Shown one piece after another: positions 63,622 through 64,000 of a DNA stretch of 64,000 nucleotides. Numbering within the stretch: the stretch's first letter is position 1; every line of letters starts with the position of its first letter. This DNA comes from Thermocoleostomius sinensis A174 (GTDB lineage Bacteria > Cyanobacteriota > Cyanobacteriia > Elainellales > Elainellaceae): NCBI RefSeq assembly GCF_026802175.1, contig NZ_CP113797.1:2829026-2893025 (forward strand), given 5' to 3'. The position numbers and the translations under genes were made by a program. The notes beneath the pieces are model-generated. The model saw only the letters and a list, made by a program, of their open reading frames with translations, searched no databases and was not told where the DNA came from.

Positions 63622-64000
63622 TCACAAATCCATCAGCAATCTCTTGATTGTTTTACCAGCGACAGACCAATTCAAACGAGTGCGATACTCATTAAATGCA
63701 GATAGTGCTAATGCTTGATAGCGATCGTAGTCAGTAAATACAGCAGTAATATATTGACAGTATTCGGAAATATCTGCGGCTGGAGCAAACAATCGACCAT
63801 TAATATCGTTTTTGATGATGGTAGGCACTCCGCCAACGGCTGTCGCAACACAAGGCACTCCCATCGCATTTGCTTCACAAAACACAAGTCCATAACATTC
63901 GGCCCTTGTCGGAAGAATTAAAAAATGAGAGTCTGCTAGTAGGTGCGCAATTTTTTCTTTACCACCCTGAGTGGCTTTACTAATGAAGCCAAGTGGACGA
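63622..64000 (-). CDS. Glycosyltransferase, GT4 family, 5' part beyond window
   Basis: The C-terminal end of a GT4 enzyme, open to the window edge. Read from the edge it gives LGFISKATQGGKEKIAHLLA, then FLILPTRAECYGLVFCEANA and MGVPCVATAVGGVP, i.e. the EX7E motif Glu-Cys-Tyr-Gly ... Glu-Ala, followed by NGRLFAP and a normal C-terminal helix. A GTG at 63885 could be mistaken for a start but lies inside the motif. The polysaccharide cluster therefore continues past 64 kb. Confidence 0.92.
   Translation of the reverse strand, partial: RPLGFISKATQGGKEKIAHLLADSHFLILPTRAECYGLVFCEANAMGVPCVATAVGGVPTIIKNDINGRLFAPAADISEYCQYITAVFTDYDRYQALALSAFNEYRTRLNWSVAGKTIKRLLMDL

Overview
This window is chromosomal DNA from a cyanobacterium, probably one of the filamentous or Leptolyngbya-like lineages. 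It carries psbA (photosystem II D1), a GlpX-type fructose/sedoheptulose bisphosphatase, glutamyl-tRNA reductase, isochorismate synthase, an SpkB-like zinc-ribbon kinase and several families typical of cyanobacteria (DUF3611, DUF2358, DUF2993, CPBP protease next to clpS). HIP1-type GCGATCGC/CGATCG words occur throughout. No tRNA, rRNA, CRISPR array, insertion sequence or phage gene could be supported.

Layout. 1-8.3 kb: fabG (5' end cut), gcvT, a 3'(2'),5'-bisphosphate nucleotidase-like gene, a His-rich CobW GTPase, cysS, a decayed proton-extrusion (PxcA/CemA-like) gene, an OmpR-type response regulator and a small unknown protein. 8.3-10 kb: a secreted RTX protein with an N-terminal repeat array. 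10.3-21 kb: a plus-strand run of clpS, CPBP protease, DUF3611, tatC, aminotransferase, J-domain protein, cdsA, ppx and a PEP-synthase-like enzyme with a divergent ATP domain. 21.1-25.1 kb: hemA followed on the same strand by a very unusual three-part protein (cyclic-nucleotide-binding domain, NtrC-like AAA+ domain with lost catalytic residues, NapH/NosR-like polyferredoxin membrane domain). 25.6-31.3 kb: glpX, zinc-ribbon Ser/Thr kinase, aroC, metallophosphoesterase. 31.4-34.3 kb: bactofilin, M23 peptidase and psbA with a recognisable promoter and terminator. 34.9-43.1 kb: alpha/beta hydrolase, DUF2993, GerMN lipoprotein-like protein, ArsR regulator, ArsA-HSP20 ATPase, hisC, DUF2358, a secreted unknown and menF. 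43.5-46.8 kb: a partner-switching set (REC-Hpt, RsbW-like kinase, REC-PP2C phosphatase, STAS antagonist). 47.4-52.2 kb: PBP2 and a large GAF-repeat sensor with a degenerate kinase core. 52.6-64 kb: a minus-strand exopolysaccharide cluster with an O-antigen-ligase-like membrane protein, six GT4-type and one GT2 glycosyltransferases plus a sulfotransferase, still running at the window's end.

The strongest candidates for something new are the cNMP/pseudo-AAA/iron-sulfur membrane fusion downstream of hemA, and the partner-switching module with no sigma factor or other output nearby. Non-coding DNA also carries structure: a perfect 25-bp hairpin, many short tandem duplications of 12-19 bp often sitting on stop codons, heptameric repeats at both ends of hisC, and GC-rich dispersed repeats.

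All functional calls rest on reading translated sequence and remembered family features; no database search was possible.
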